Of a stretch of DNA of 64,000 nt, positions 1 through 10,491 are shown in pieces. Position 1 is the first letter of the stretch, and every line of letters begins with the position of its first letter. Made by a program: the position numbers and the translations under genes. The notes beneath the pieces were generated by a model. That model saw only the letters and a program-made list of their open reading frames with translations. It made no database searches and had not been told where the DNA came from. The DNA is from Adiantum capillus-veneris (taxonomy: Eukaryota; Streptophyta; Polypodiopsida; Polypodiales; Pteridaceae): the NCBI GenBank assembly GCA_014529385.2, contig CM043960.1, positions 71,489,910 to 71,553,909 of the forward strand. The letters run 5' to 3'.

Positions 1-474
1 GGCAGGATTGCAGAAAAGAAGCCAAATTGGCTTAATTACCCAAGGATGCCAGGACCAAAGGAAGGAGAGAGAATAGGTAAAGCCTACATGGTGAAAACCC
101 TAACGGGCACCATCAAACTCTTTACTGGCTCTCCTGACCTTTCGTGTCAGATGCTAAAGAAAATCTGCAAGACTCTCTTAGCATGCATTGAAGTGTTCGC
201 GCCAGATAAAGCTACGACCTCAAGTCTACTATCGACGGCCGACACAGTGACGGATATGATGTATGATCTTTCATTGCAGCCCTCACCAAAGGTGTTACAT
301 CTCTTATACCAAAGAATTATGTTTTTGCCTAGCTTCCACATGCAAACATTCGAAGAAGCTTTCTACACCGGCTTTTTCACTCACGAAAGCAAAATATTCG
401 GCCCAACCTTGACCATCGGCAACCTACGCTACGAATCACATTTGCAGATGCTCAAGACGACAGGACTCTATTGA
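1..474 (+). CDS. Unrecognised retroelement ORF upstream of a 3' LTR (family D copy 1, partial)
   Basis: The frame is open from the first base of the window to a stop at 472-474, so the protein continues to the left and the ATG at 46 need not be its start. I do not recognise the domain. It has no membrane segment or zinc finger that I can see. The segment around residues 98-117 of the ORF counted from 46 (core MQTFEEAFYTGFF) is closely matched by a minus-strand ORF at 37972-38430 (MQTIEEAFYTGYF). Just after the stop a short RDD...GGS peptide, also seen at the second locus, leads into a polypurine tract and an LTR. The position immediately before the 3' LTR is where a late pol domain or an extra ORF would lie. 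Placement in an LTR retroelement is an inference from these neighbours. The function is unknown. Confidence 0.6.
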   Translation, partial: GRIAEKKPNWLNYPRMPGPKEGERIGKAYMVKTLTGTIKLFTGSPDLSCQMLKKICKTLLACIEVFAPDKATTSSLLSTADTVTDMMYDLSLQPSPKVLHLLYQRIMFLPSFHMQTFEEAFYTGFFTHESKIFGPTLTIGNLRYESHLQMLKTTGLY

Positions 475-510
475 CCAAGCCAAAAGTCATGTCAGGGACG
501 ACATGAACGC

Positions 511-522
511 GGAGGGGGGGAG
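511..522 (+). promoter_or_regulatory. Polypurine tract before the family D LTR
   Basis: A purine-only run (GGAGGGGGGGAG) directly precedes TGTTGAGCC. This is the expected plus-strand priming site at the internal/3' LTR junction. The second family D locus has an equivalent tract at 37934-37945 (minus strand) in the same place. Confidence 0.6.
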
Positions 523-731
523 TGTTGAGCCAGCAGAGGATCACACCCGCATTTTTGCTCACGCCCATCATTTTGTAACCATTGATTGTAATAAATGTCT
601 TTCCGACATTAATTTTGATTTGAGCCATTCATTAAGTAACGGGACTCAATTGAGTTTCCAGCTTGTAATCCCGACGTAATTTCACCTGCTTATGTAAATA
701 ATTAGAGATGTTCTCACCTCCAAGGCTGAGG

Positions 732-746
732 TATATAAGCCAAAGT
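732..746 (+). promoter_or_regulatory. LTR TATA box (family D copy 1)
   Basis: TATATAAGCCAAAGT lies about 209 bp from the LTR start. The minus-strand sister LTR carries TTATAAGCCAAAAGT at nearly the same distance (about 211 bp). Conservation of both sequence and spacing supports a core promoter. Confidence 0.5.
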
Positions 747-1481
747 TTTGTAACCTAAAGGGAGATTCAATTATTAATCAAGGTGAGTTTTGAGCGCTGT
801 GACTGTGTCTGAGAGAGAGAGAGAGAGAGAGAGTCTTATCTCCTTGCTACGCGAGCTACGGAGCCGCCATTGGAGAAGCGACACCGCCATTGTGTTAGCA
901 ACGGCGAGAGCTACGCACAGATACCAAGAGTGCGCGCTATCGGCTTCTATGTGTGGTAAGTTCCTACGAGCTTTGGTGTGAGTTTTCTTCCAACTCGTGT
1001 GTCGGAATAGAGCGTGCAGCATATCTATAGAACCACAACGAGTAGAGCTACACATTCGTACCATCGGGGTCAAGTTTCGGTCACCTGTAATTTTCGGCCT
1101 GTCTTCATACGCGTTTACCGCACGGAGTGGTTATAGGTTGATTTTGCAGTTCAAGTCTTTAGGGTGTTGTTCTTACCTAGTGTATAGACTTCCCCTTGAG
1201 TTTGAGATCGATTCGATGATTCTAGATCCTGTTTCGTATAGCATTCGTTCGTAGTACGGATTTCAGTCACTTGCGTATTTTAGAACTTAGATTTGATTTC
1301 CTTGGTAGTGATTGTCATTAGAAGGTCGAGTAGGTGATTTGACACCCACCTAGTTGTTTCCATGCGCCTGCGGGTCAAGCTTCGTCCTCGTCTGACAAAT
1401 TCTGTTGTTGGTTGAGTTCTCGCTATTTAGCTTCCGCTAGCGGCGTAACCGCCTTAACAATCTTCTCAAGGCTCATCATCT

Positions 1482-1563
<82 letters not shown>

Positions 1564-1614
1564 ACAACACAACACACACACACACACCACACACAACACA
1601 CACACACACACACA
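1482..1614. repeat. Compound (CT)n(CA)n microsatellite
   Basis: About 18 bp of CT followed by about 110 bp of CA with scattered extra C or A bases. It lies inside the family D LTR. All ORFs across it are low-complexity and are not genes. Confidence 0.9.
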
Positions 1615-1739
1615 AAAGCTCCATAGCTATGGCTGCTCAAGCTTATGCGTAATTTATTATAGGTTACTACTTCTTAATGTTTTACATATCTTCTTTCCAC
1701 CCGATTCTTGTTTAAATCCTCATAAATCATATCACCTGC

Positions 1740-1966
1740 GAGGTATTTAGAGCCTTGGGATTGAATTCAATGAGGTGCTTTTGAGTGAAAAGCTAATTGC
1801 AATCTCTCCAATTTTCAAATTTTAGTGATTTTGTCTCTTCAATTTGTGTAGATAGAAGTGTGATGAGCTAGTTATATTCATCAAAAGATCTTTTGAAGAA
1901 GAAGAATTATATTTTACAAAGTCGGGGTTTATCTCCAAAAGGTTTGGCCCTCACATGATGTTGAAT

Positions 1967-1999
<33 letters not shown>

Positions 2000-2640
2000 G
2001 TAGTTTCAACACATGTATGTGATGCGTGATTTGAATCTAAGCTAATGTTTTCCTTGCAATTATCATGCTTGAAAATGCTCAGTGTTACACAATTAATTAA
2101 GTATTCTAGATAATCCATAATTTTTGCTACACATTAATTCCAATTCTTTGACAAAAGCATTCCACGACAATGACCTCGATAGCAAAATGCAGCCAACCAA
2201 AAAACATGATGCAAAAACCTTTGATACAGTCATGGCGCAAGGGCTTTACCTGCCAAGAGGAGAATAGAGGGGTGCCTCCTACTTGCTTCCACAAAATGGG
2301 GAGGCAAGAAAGAAGAGTCACCAATAGCCTGGGCAGAGCATCTAAGGTCCTCCATTCAGCTCCAATACCTATCTGCATGTCCATTAGCATGGAGCCCATG
2401 ATGCCTCCAAGACTCCTTCACTAGAAGAATCTTGCCCAACACCCACCCCCATGAACCTCACTGCCCACAAGTGGGGGGACATGTGGACTTTCCCAAATAG
2501 AGAAGGCCTCTCCATTGCTTAGGGCTCGATTTTTTAAAGGCCCACTGGTAACTTCATTTTTTTTTGGCCATTTCACCTCCTTAGATTGGGTACAGATACA
2601 ACTTATTCCATGTGGACACAAGGCGCTATCATTTGGATGA
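1740..2640. other. Unassigned stretch with a short (TC)n run
   Basis: If 523-1737 is an LTR, the first bases here would be a 5' leader of a second element, but no gag follows. A TC microsatellite sits at about 1968-2000. Short ORFs at 2127-2424 resemble nothing I recognise and overlap on both strands. Confidence 0.4.
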
Positions 2641-3235
2641 GAAGTTAGGTATATAAATCCTTCCTTCTTGGCTATTGATGACCATTGTGTCACACTGCAG
2701 GAAGATTGGATTCAATAGATTCCCTGTCTCTGGTTGTTTTTGACCACCACATTGCACTACAAGAAGAGGTTAGGTATTTTAAATCCTTCGTTCGTGGCTG
2801 TTGCTGACCATCGCTCCCACTATAGGTTGATTGGGTTTAATAGATTTCCCATCTCTGGCTATTACTGACCACTATGTCGCACTACAAGGAGGGGTTAGGT
2901 ATTGTAAATCCTTTGTTCCTGCTATTATTGACCACCATGTCACACTATAGGTTGATTGGGTCTAATAGATTCCCCATCTCTGGCTGTTGTTGACCACCAT
3001 GTTGCACTACAAGGAGGGGTTAGTTATTTTAAATTGTTTGATCTTGGATGTTGCTAACCACTATGTCATACTGTAGGTTGATTGGGTTTAATAGATTCCC
3101 TATCTTTGGTTGTTGCTGATCATCGCGTCACACTGCAGGGAGGGGTCAGGTATTTTTAATCCTTCGGCCCTCGCTACTGCTGACTACCACATCACACTGC
3201 AGTGAGATTGATTTTAATTGATTCTTTGTCTTTGC
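2641..3235. repeat. 125-bp tandem satellite, about five units
   Basis: The marker GGGGTTAGGT (and variants) recurs at about 2641, 2766, 2891, 3016 and 3142, a period of 125 bp. Each unit is a dimer: two halves of about 60 bp share the ending TGGCTGTTGCTGACCACCAT and GTCACACTACAAG but differ in the first half (TTAGGTATTTTAAATCC against GATTGGGTTTAATAGATTCC). The last unit is partial. No coding potential is seen. Confidence 0.85.
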
Positions 3236-3689
3236 TCAAGAAATAAGTTGGTGGTGAAAAAGGAGCCTATGGCGGAAGAGTTTCCAATGGAGCATATGTG
3301 TTTAATGGTGCATGGAGAACTTCAAGTCTCAAGTTGTGGCCTTGTCCAAGCTTTTAAAGAGGTATGTGCATTTTGCTTCTTCATGGTTCAAGGGTATGCT
3401 TGTGAGTTCACCTATGCAATGGATTATCTGTCGGCTATAGGGTTCTCTTGAGGAGGACTCTACTTTACATAGTTGGGAGGGAGTGTGAGGTATGTATGTG
3501 AAGCAGGGTGATATGCACGCAAGTGCTCTATTTGAAGCAGGCTGGATGTAGGGCGATGCTTGGAGTGGTGGATGTGGTTGAATGGGTGGTTGTAGGATAT
3601 ACACAGGTGGTGCTTGTTGTTGTGTCCTTACTGGTGGTGGTCTTGCTCTTGGTGGTGAGATCTGGTTTTGTCTGGATCCTCTGTTGAAA

Positions 3690-4490
3690 TTCTACTTCTT
3701 TGGGTGTGGGCAGTAATACATGCCATGGCCATCTTTCCCACAGTTGTAGTAGTGGTATTCTTGGTTCTGTCTTTGTTGTCCTCTCAATCGATCTTGATTG
3801 TGGTTGTGTGCATGCCCTTGTTGCACCAAATGCACAGATAGATTCTCTAGTTTATGCGGCTCAATAGGCCTCGCTGCTCTTTTGATGTCTCTTGTGGTTG
3901 GGTCCTCTAAGTGGCTATTGAATTACTGGGGTTAGTCAGACTGATCTTGATTCCTCTAACTCGTTGACTCTTGCTTGCATGCACAACTTCTTATCTTTAA
4001 GGTGGACTACTTCCACTGCCAGCTCATACGTTGCAAGGAATCTCCCCTTCACCTTCTATTTAAGTGGCGATACAAGCCAACAATAAACGGTCCTTCTTCA
4101 AGAAATTAGGTGCTCCTTCACCTTCCTTTAGTGAGACAACCCATTGCTCCCACAAATCCACAAACTTGGATTCGTAAGTGGCATACTCTAGTAGACTTCC
4201 CTGCTTTAACTCTGTCAGTAGCTGCCATAACTTTTATGAGGTTGTGCCTCCACCAAACCTCTTCACAAAGGCAACACGTAGTAAGTCCCATGCATCCTTG
4301 GTAGCTTGGGACCAAGACTTGGCCTCTAATTTCATTAGTAGAGGAAAGATTTTTAGCCGTGAGGCATCGTCATCCTTGTTGGAAACCACACAAGTGATGT
4401 CAAAGTTATTCAAAAAATCGGTGGTGATGTCTTCTCCCTTCTTGCCATTGAATGTGGGAATTTATAGGGATTTAATATTTACATGATCAT
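3690..4490 (-). pseudogene. Decayed Ty3/gypsy gag with zinc-knuckle remnant
   Basis: Read on the minus strand from about 4486 down, the translation has the pattern of the Retrotrans_gag family: IPTFNGKKGEDITTDFLNNF, then a stretch ending SWSQATKDAWDLL, then AFVKRFGG and later YESKFVDLWEQWV. Gag packages the element RNA into cytoplasmic particles. A CCHC zinc knuckle remnant follows at about 3700-3755, but its first cysteine reads tyrosine (YYNCGKDGHGMYYC). Frameshifts and stops separate the parts. No protease or polymerase is visible below 3650, where satellite DNA begins. The family relation to elements A, B or G is not clear. Confidence 0.65.
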
Positions 4491-4830
4491 GTGAAATTTC
4501 TTGAGATCACAATGTTTATTATCATATTCACATAATCAAAATTAACGTGATTACAAAAAAGCCAATAAGTGGTGACTTGGAAACCCACCAAAATCCCATT
4601 GGGGCATGTGTTTTTCTCGATGAGATTGGCCCATCGAGAAACTATAAGAACGCTAAACTGAGTCCACCAAGAAATGAAAAAACCCTAGTGGGCGTACTGA
4701 ATTGGACAATTTCTATAGGTTAAAGGGAAGTCACATGAATATTTAACGTGATCATGTATTTTGAAATGTGATCACTCAACGTTGTTAACGTGATCACGTA
4801 TTCATGATCACGAACTAATGAAATCCTCGG
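4481..4830. other. Cluster of GATC-centred palindromes
   Basis: ACATGATCATGTG (4482), AACGTGATCATGTA (4747), TGTGATCACT (4764), AACGTGATCACGTA (4788) and CATGATCACGA (4811) fall within 350 bp. The two halves of the region face each other and could fold back. It lies directly upstream of the minus-strand gag relic. Confidence 0.4.
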
Positions 4831-6010
4831 TGGGAAAGAGACACTTGCCATGGTAGAAATTCAATGAGCACACAATCACATACTGTTTTTTCTGGAATGA
4901 CTTAGTGATTCATAAGGTTTATACATGGGTAGAAAAACTTGAGTAGTGCTAGAAGAGTGCAAGGCTAGAATAGAATAAATATGCTTACATCAAAAGAGTG
5001 GTAGTAATCAAGAATGGCCAAGATGATGGCACGTGGGGATCTAAGGATTTCATCAAGCATCTCTGCTCCAAATGGAAAACAATCTTTTGTTGGCAGATTA
5101 TCTTCCTATCAATGTACAGTTTACATACATGTGTTGCAAGAAACAAAAAGGAAAGACTTCTAGCCTATTGTTATTATCCATGTTGGGTGCAGGGCAAGGC
5201 TTTGACCACTAGAGTTGCATCCTTAATTGTTGACAAGGTGACACCTTCACCACATGCCTCTACCTCTTGTTGAATTCCACATAATACTCAATATTGGGTT
5301 CAAAACAACTGGGCAAGAAGAGTCTACCTCAATCGGCTTCCATTTTGCATGCGATGACAATGACGCTTGGGTGGTCGTACTTCACTTGAACGCTCTAGGC
5401 CTAGATAGAGCATATGACCACTTGCTTCCACCAATGCTTTAGGATTTGTGGCTTGGACTTTGTGGTTGATGTAGCTGATGAATCTTCTCTGACCGTTGGA
5501 GAGAAAACACTTGGTGCTACACCAAATCTGACTGATGTGAGAGTGCTGATGCGGTTCTCGAAAGCAAAACTGATCGTCTTTTTTCACCTCTTCTGTCGCC
5601 ACTCATTGACAAAAATGTTTTGGTTGACAACAATGATGACATTCCATAGCCCTCCCTCTTAATGCTCTTGATTTGTGATTAGCATGAGAAATACGAGATG
5701 GGGAGCTTACCTCTTGGATATCGATGATGCTATAACCTGATAGTAGCACTTCAATGAAGGCCTTGAGTGCTTCTACAGTCTCCTCTTCTTGAGTCCTCCA
5801 ATTTGGAAACTCTTGTAGTCACTTGTCCATGATTGATGGCATGCATCCCTACTCTTTGTTGACTGAAGGTCTTTGCAAAGCCCTCCTCAGTGGGGGCACC
5901 AAATGAGAGGCGGAGACGCAAAACAGATCCGGTGGCCTCTACACAATAGGGGCACCACCTAGCTTGGAATGCGGCTAGGACGCATGGGGGGGTTTGCATA
6001 GAGCACAAGG
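4830..6010. other. Stretch without recognisable genes
   Basis: Short overlapping ORFs on both strands (for example 4998-5273 (+) and 5324-5602 (-)) show no family motif that I recognise. The position is 5' of the minus-strand gag at 3690-4490, so it may hold that element's leader or other decayed repeat DNA. Confidence 0.4.
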
Positions 6011-6011
6011 A

Positions 6012-6152
<141 letters not shown>

Positions 6153-7289
6153 TCATTAGAGCTTCATCATATAATATTTGTAAACACCATACAAACATGC
6201 ACGAGGAAAATTTCACATAATCAACAGCTCACAAACTCATGAGTGCATGGTAATCAAACCTCTTGCCCATTAAGAAACCAAAACAAATAACCATAGCCAA
6301 TACTAACCATAGCCAATACTATGCCATAGTAGAACTATGTGTGCATAGAGGTGCATACACAAGGATGTACATATGAGAGCGTGAGTGCTAGAGCTTGATT
6401 GTGTGTGTCCTTTTACAAAAGAGAAGGCCTCCTTTTATAGGCAAGAGAGTGATTAGGGAAGAGATTATGATCAAGAGGAGTTATTACAAAGTAACCTCAG
6501 TTAGAGGCATTGACCTAATAAAAGAGCTCCATGTGCCCTGCTTATTGACCAATTTCCTCCTAATTGCCTTCATTATGGCGAGCTTTGTCTCCATGCCTCC
6601 TTCCATAGCTTGAGTCCAAGAGCTTTCTTATAAATTTTGAGAGAATCTTGATAAAATAAGAGAAAATCAAGCAATGATGGAGAGAAACTTATAAGAAATT
6701 ATGTGTGTGGAATTGGATAACCATGACTTCTTCCCATGTGAATAGATATGCTCCACCATTTTGGCCATATCTCCCAAACCGTAGCTCCAAAAATTATAAA
6801 AAAAATAGGGAATGAAGATTAGCTCAATGCCTACAACTTTTCTTGTTAAAACTATTTTCCAATTTGGTATGAAAAAAAGGAAAACAATCCCAAAAAAATA
6901 TGTGTCCGTTTTTTCTCTTCCAAAAGTCTTCCAGGTGGTCCCCTCTTGAATCCATGTGCAAGCCTTGTGTCCACAAGTGAATTATGCTTGAATTTGATAC
7001 TATTTTGTTGAATCCAACTCCATAATGCATAAGATTCTTCTCCCTTTCACTATTGACTCTTATTCTTCACCTGTAGTGATTGTCAGGTATTGATCATCAG
7101 GTAGAATCAACATCCAATGATTTTTTTTTGTTTTCATAGGGTTTGTTCCTATCTCTCTTTATTTCCAAAATCCAAATGTGTCAAAACCATAGCTATGTAC
7201 AAAATAAATGTATATGTTTTTTTGTGATTTTAATGCATCAAGTCCCTCCTCCTCCGTAAAGCCTTGAAGCCTTGTCAGGTGCATACCAA
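6153..7289. other. Stretch without recognisable genes
   Basis: AT-rich sequence with only short ORFs lacking known motifs. It ends where the truncated reverse transcriptase of element B1 begins. Confidence 0.4.
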
Positions 7290-7294
7290 GAGAG

Positions 7295-8110
7295 AGGTGG
7301 TCCAAAATTTGAAAAGCGACCCTCAATGTGTACACTCTCTCTTGAGAGAGGAACATACCGAGCATCTCAAAAAAGTGTTTGAGAAGTGCAGGACTTACCT
7401 GATCCGTCTTAACCCGGGTAAATGCATATTCATGGTTAAATAGGGCAGAATCTTGGGGCATATTGTCTCAAAAAATGGGATAGCAACTGATTTTCAAAGT
7501 GATTGTAGAAATGCCTAGACCACAAAATACAAAACAAGTACAATGCTTCATGGGTCATTGTGGGTACTACAGGAGGTTTATACATATGTATACAATCATT
7601 GCCCAACCCTTGTATAGACTTATAGCCTTTGAATGGACGACTAAGTGTGAAGAATCATTTGAGAAATTGAAGAAGCACTCATATCCACTCCAATATTGAT
7701 AGCACTAGATTGGGAGAAGATCTTTCATGTTCATATAGATGCTTTGGCATTTACTATTGGATGCATCTTGGCTTAGCTAGGAGAGGGAAATATGGCTTCC
7801 AGTCTGCTATGCAAGTAGGCAACTCAATAGTGCTCAAAAGAATAACAACACTACGGAGCGAGAGGGGCTGGGAATGATATATGCTGTTAAGAAATTTTGG
7901 CATTATCTCCTTGCAAACAAATTTGTGTTTTCTACTAATCATCAAGCTCTCCTATACCTCATAACAAACCATGCAATACAAGGCCAATTGTACGATGGTT
8001 TATCATTTTTCTAGAGTTTGAGTTTACAGTTGTGGTTTAAAAAGGGAAGACACATCTATGACCGTTCATCTTTCCAGATTACCAAATGGAGAAGCTCCAA
8101 AGGAATAGTT
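7295..8110 (+). pseudogene. RT C-terminus and RNase H of element B1
   Basis: Translation of 7300-7490 gives the thumb end of a gypsy reverse transcriptase (EEHTEHLKKVFEKCRTYLI, then a GRILGHIVSKNGI block). RNase H follows: MPRPQNTKQVQCFMGHCGYY and RRF at 7511-7580, then across frameshifts a segment containing NHQALLYLITNH near 7935-7975. These enzymes copy the element RNA to DNA and degrade the RNA strand in the particle. The catalytic RT palm is absent: similarity starts abruptly near 7295. Several in-frame stops (for example at 7441) and frame changes show the copy is dead. Confidence 0.7.
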
Positions 8111-8284
8111 GATGACATTCTTGAGGCTTATCTTTTCAACATTGAAATGGTCCCTAAGTGGTAAGAGGAGATTTTCACCCTACTATCCTACGGAGAAGAT
8201 TTCAATAGAATAGGATAGGAGTGTGAAGGACGAACGGTTCGACAAGCAAGATCAAGTTCGGAGGAGTATGACTATTAGCTTCAA

Positions 8285-9735
8285 GAAGAACATATTTAGG
8301 ACTTAGCATTTCATTGTGCACAAATGAAAACATATCAGTGCTTGAAAAAATTAGGGGTTTATTGGTCAACCATGAAAACGGATGTTCAAAAGTACATTAC
8401 TATTTGTACTTCTTGTAAGCCTAAACCTCCTACGGAGCATGCTACCCTATTTCAGGTAACAATTGCACCATGATGGGGCCAATACATAATTGACTACCTG
8501 ACAACAAGGAGGTTTCTTGAAAATACCTCTAGAGCAAGACAAAGATCTATAGAAATAGAGGTACGAGATTATGTACTAATTGAAAAGCAACTCTATAAGA
8601 GGGGAAAAGACAATCAACTTTGGATATGCACAACTGAAGGTATGAACTTGCCAATCCTAGAGCAAGCACATGAAGGAATCAGTGGAGGCCATTTTTTAGG
8701 GGACAAGAAAAAAAAACTTTTCTTGACCGTGGGAATATGGTGGCCTACATTACATATGGACGTCGACAAATACGTCAAAAGATGTGATTCCTTCTAGCGT
8801 ACTACAGTACCAATACAAAGAGATGAGATGCCACTAAGGCTAATGATGGGAGCCAGAGCGTTTGCTAAGTGGGGTATAGATTTTGTTGGACCAATCTCGC
8901 CACCGGTTTACAGATCTCATGCCCATTATATCATTGTAGCTACAAACTATCTTACAAAATGGGCTGAAGCTAAGGCCACACAGAAAGCAGATGCAAGGAC
9001 CACTCCACAATTTCTATATGAAATTATCTTTGTTAGATATGGCCTACCCATAAAAATTGTCAGTGATCGCGGCACACATTTCATCAATAAAGTGATTGAA
9101 AATATCTTAGATGAATTCATGGTGATCCACTGGAAGTCTGCTCCATACCACCCACAAGCGAATGGATAGGCTAAAGCCACAAATAAGACTCTATGCATGT
9201 CTTGAACAAAATCGTATCACATTCATGGACTGGGACCACGAGTTACACTCAACACTATGGGCTTATTGAGTAGCCTACAAGACCTCAATTGGCACAACCA
9301 TGTAGAACATGGTGTTCAGACGTAATGCTATATTGCCTATGGAGTTCTTGATCCCAACACTCAGAGTGGCCAAACAACTTGAATGGATGATGAACCGTCT
9401 TCCAGGCTAAATGACCTTGAAAAATTAGATGAGCTTTGCCTAAGGGCTATAGCTTCTATCTATGCTCAAAAGAGAAGGCAATTTTTTTTTTTGATAATCA
9501 TGTATGGTCTAAAGAGTTAAAAACAGGAGATTATGTCCTGTTTTATACATTAAAACAACATGCTAAGAAGCTTAAAAAGCAAGGAATGGGACCCTTTGTG
9601 ATCAAAGATTTATCACCAAGCGGGGCCATCAAGCTTGCTACATTGGATGGTGAAGAAATGCCTAACTGGATTAACAATTGTTGGCTTAAAAGGTATCATT
9701 TACCACTAACCTAGCATATGCTTCAACAAATACAT
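8285..9735 (+). pseudogene. Integrase of element B1 with duplicated zinc-binding unit
   Basis: One frame holds two HHCC-type units with identical spacing, H-x6-H-x30-C-x2-C: the first at 8291-8416 (ending CTSC) and the second at 8669-8795, where the last cysteine has become phenylalanine followed by a stop. The catalytic core at 8828-9169 shows the first acidic residue in GIDFVGP and the second in IVSDRGTHF. The third region reads HPQANG-stop-AKATNKT, so the catalytic glutamate is replaced by lysine; the B2 copy has AEATNKT there. The C-terminal part at 9436-9714 contains YTLKQHAKKLKKQGMGPFVI, the usual SH3-like tail. Integrase inserts the cDNA into the genome. This copy is inactive. The 9170-9435 part is broken by stops and shifts. 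Confidence 0.8.
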
Positions 9736-9739
9736 GCGG

Positions 9740-10222
9740 ACAAGAAAATCTCAAGAAAACCAACAAATAGTCCAGGAAGCTCAAGAAGAAGCAAAGGAAA
9801 AAATTGCTAAACGAAAGCTTCTACGAAAACATCAGTAGCATGGGCGGCCATTATGGATTAATGTCATCAATATGGTGGATTTTGACGAAGAGCATACAAT
9901 GGATCCAATAATACAAGTCAAACTTGGAGATAAACAGGTGGAGACTCATGCACTCCTAGATTCTGGACCTCAAGGGAATCTTCTTTCCTACAACTTATAC
10001 AAGCAACTAAAACTTGCGGAAGCACTTAAGCCAACAAGACAAACAATTCACAATTATTTGGAAACACTCCATCAAGGAAATGGGATGGATCATACGACAT
10101 GTACAGGTGAATCAATATCTCTATGTGCATAAGTTTTATGTGGTAGCAGATATGTCAACGCAACATCCATTGTTGCTTGGATAACCTTGGCAATGAACAT
10201 ACAACATACAAATTGACTGGTC
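9740..10222 (+). pseudogene. Second retropepsin-like domain downstream of integrase (B1)
   Basis: After the integrase tail and a charged linker, the frame beginning near 9860 has QVETHALLDSGPQGNLLSYN: the DSG triplet of a retropepsin with its usual following hydrophobic segment, at about 9934-9993. A frame change near 10090 leads to KFYVVADMSTQHPLLLG (about 10131-10182), which corresponds to the family's C-terminal hydrophobic-hydrophobic-Gly motif, then PW and QIDW up to 10220. A stop sits between LLLG and PW. Retropepsins cleave Gag-Pol polyproteins. The location is unusual, since protease normally precedes RT. The same domain stands in the same place in B2 (45815-46170, minus), so the order is not a local accident. 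Confidence 0.7.
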
Positions 10223-10479
10223 GATCAAACAGAGAGAGGAACAACTCAAATGTTTGTTATTTCCCCGCTCTACTCTTGGTACTGGAAATAAAAAAAACCT
10301 CACCATCGTATGCCAATAAGCATATTCACTTATGCCCTTCTCTCACACATAATTAATTTTCCATGCATTGACAGAGTATGCATATAGGATGGCATTACAT
10401 GGCCTACATTAGCATAACGTTTGACCCATGCATGACACATACGAGGGTGATCCACCATCGTCCCGGAGGACTCCAAATA

Positions 10480-10491
10480 GGAGGGGGGAGG
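10480..10491 (+). promoter_or_regulatory. Polypurine tract of element B1
   Basis: GGAGGGGGGAGG followed by CATTC, preceded by GGACTCCAAATA. B2 has GGACTCAAACATGGGAGGGG followed by GGGGCAT on the minus strand at the corresponding place, so the tract marks the 3' LTR boundary of this family. Confidence 0.55.

Larger units (their letters stand above)
523..1737 (+). repeat. Family D long terminal repeat, copy 1
   Basis: Starts with TG right after the polypurine tract. The start matches the second family D locus in two ways: the first bases (TGTTGA against TGCTGA) and the distance to a TATAAGCCAAA box (about 210 bp in both). It contains a GA run (809-832) and a long CT/CA microsatellite. The right end is uncertain: I place it before 1738 because AGGTATTTAGAGCC there resembles a damaged initiator-Met primer-binding site (TGGTATCAGAGCC). 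Part of the LTR (about 1298-1440) is repeated at 30848-30985. Confidence 0.5.
7290..10491 (+). mobile_element. Decayed Ty3/gypsy element B1 (5'-truncated)
   Basis: Plus-strand order: end of reverse transcriptase, RNase H, two integrase zinc-binding segments, integrase core and C-terminus, a retropepsin-like domain, then a polypurine tract at 10480-10491. Gag, first protease and most of RT are missing on the left. A second copy of the family (B2) lies on the minus strand at 44979-59830 and matches over the integrase, linker, second retropepsin and polypurine tract. Many stops look like CAA/CAG to TAA/TAG changes when compared with B2. Confidence 0.75.
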
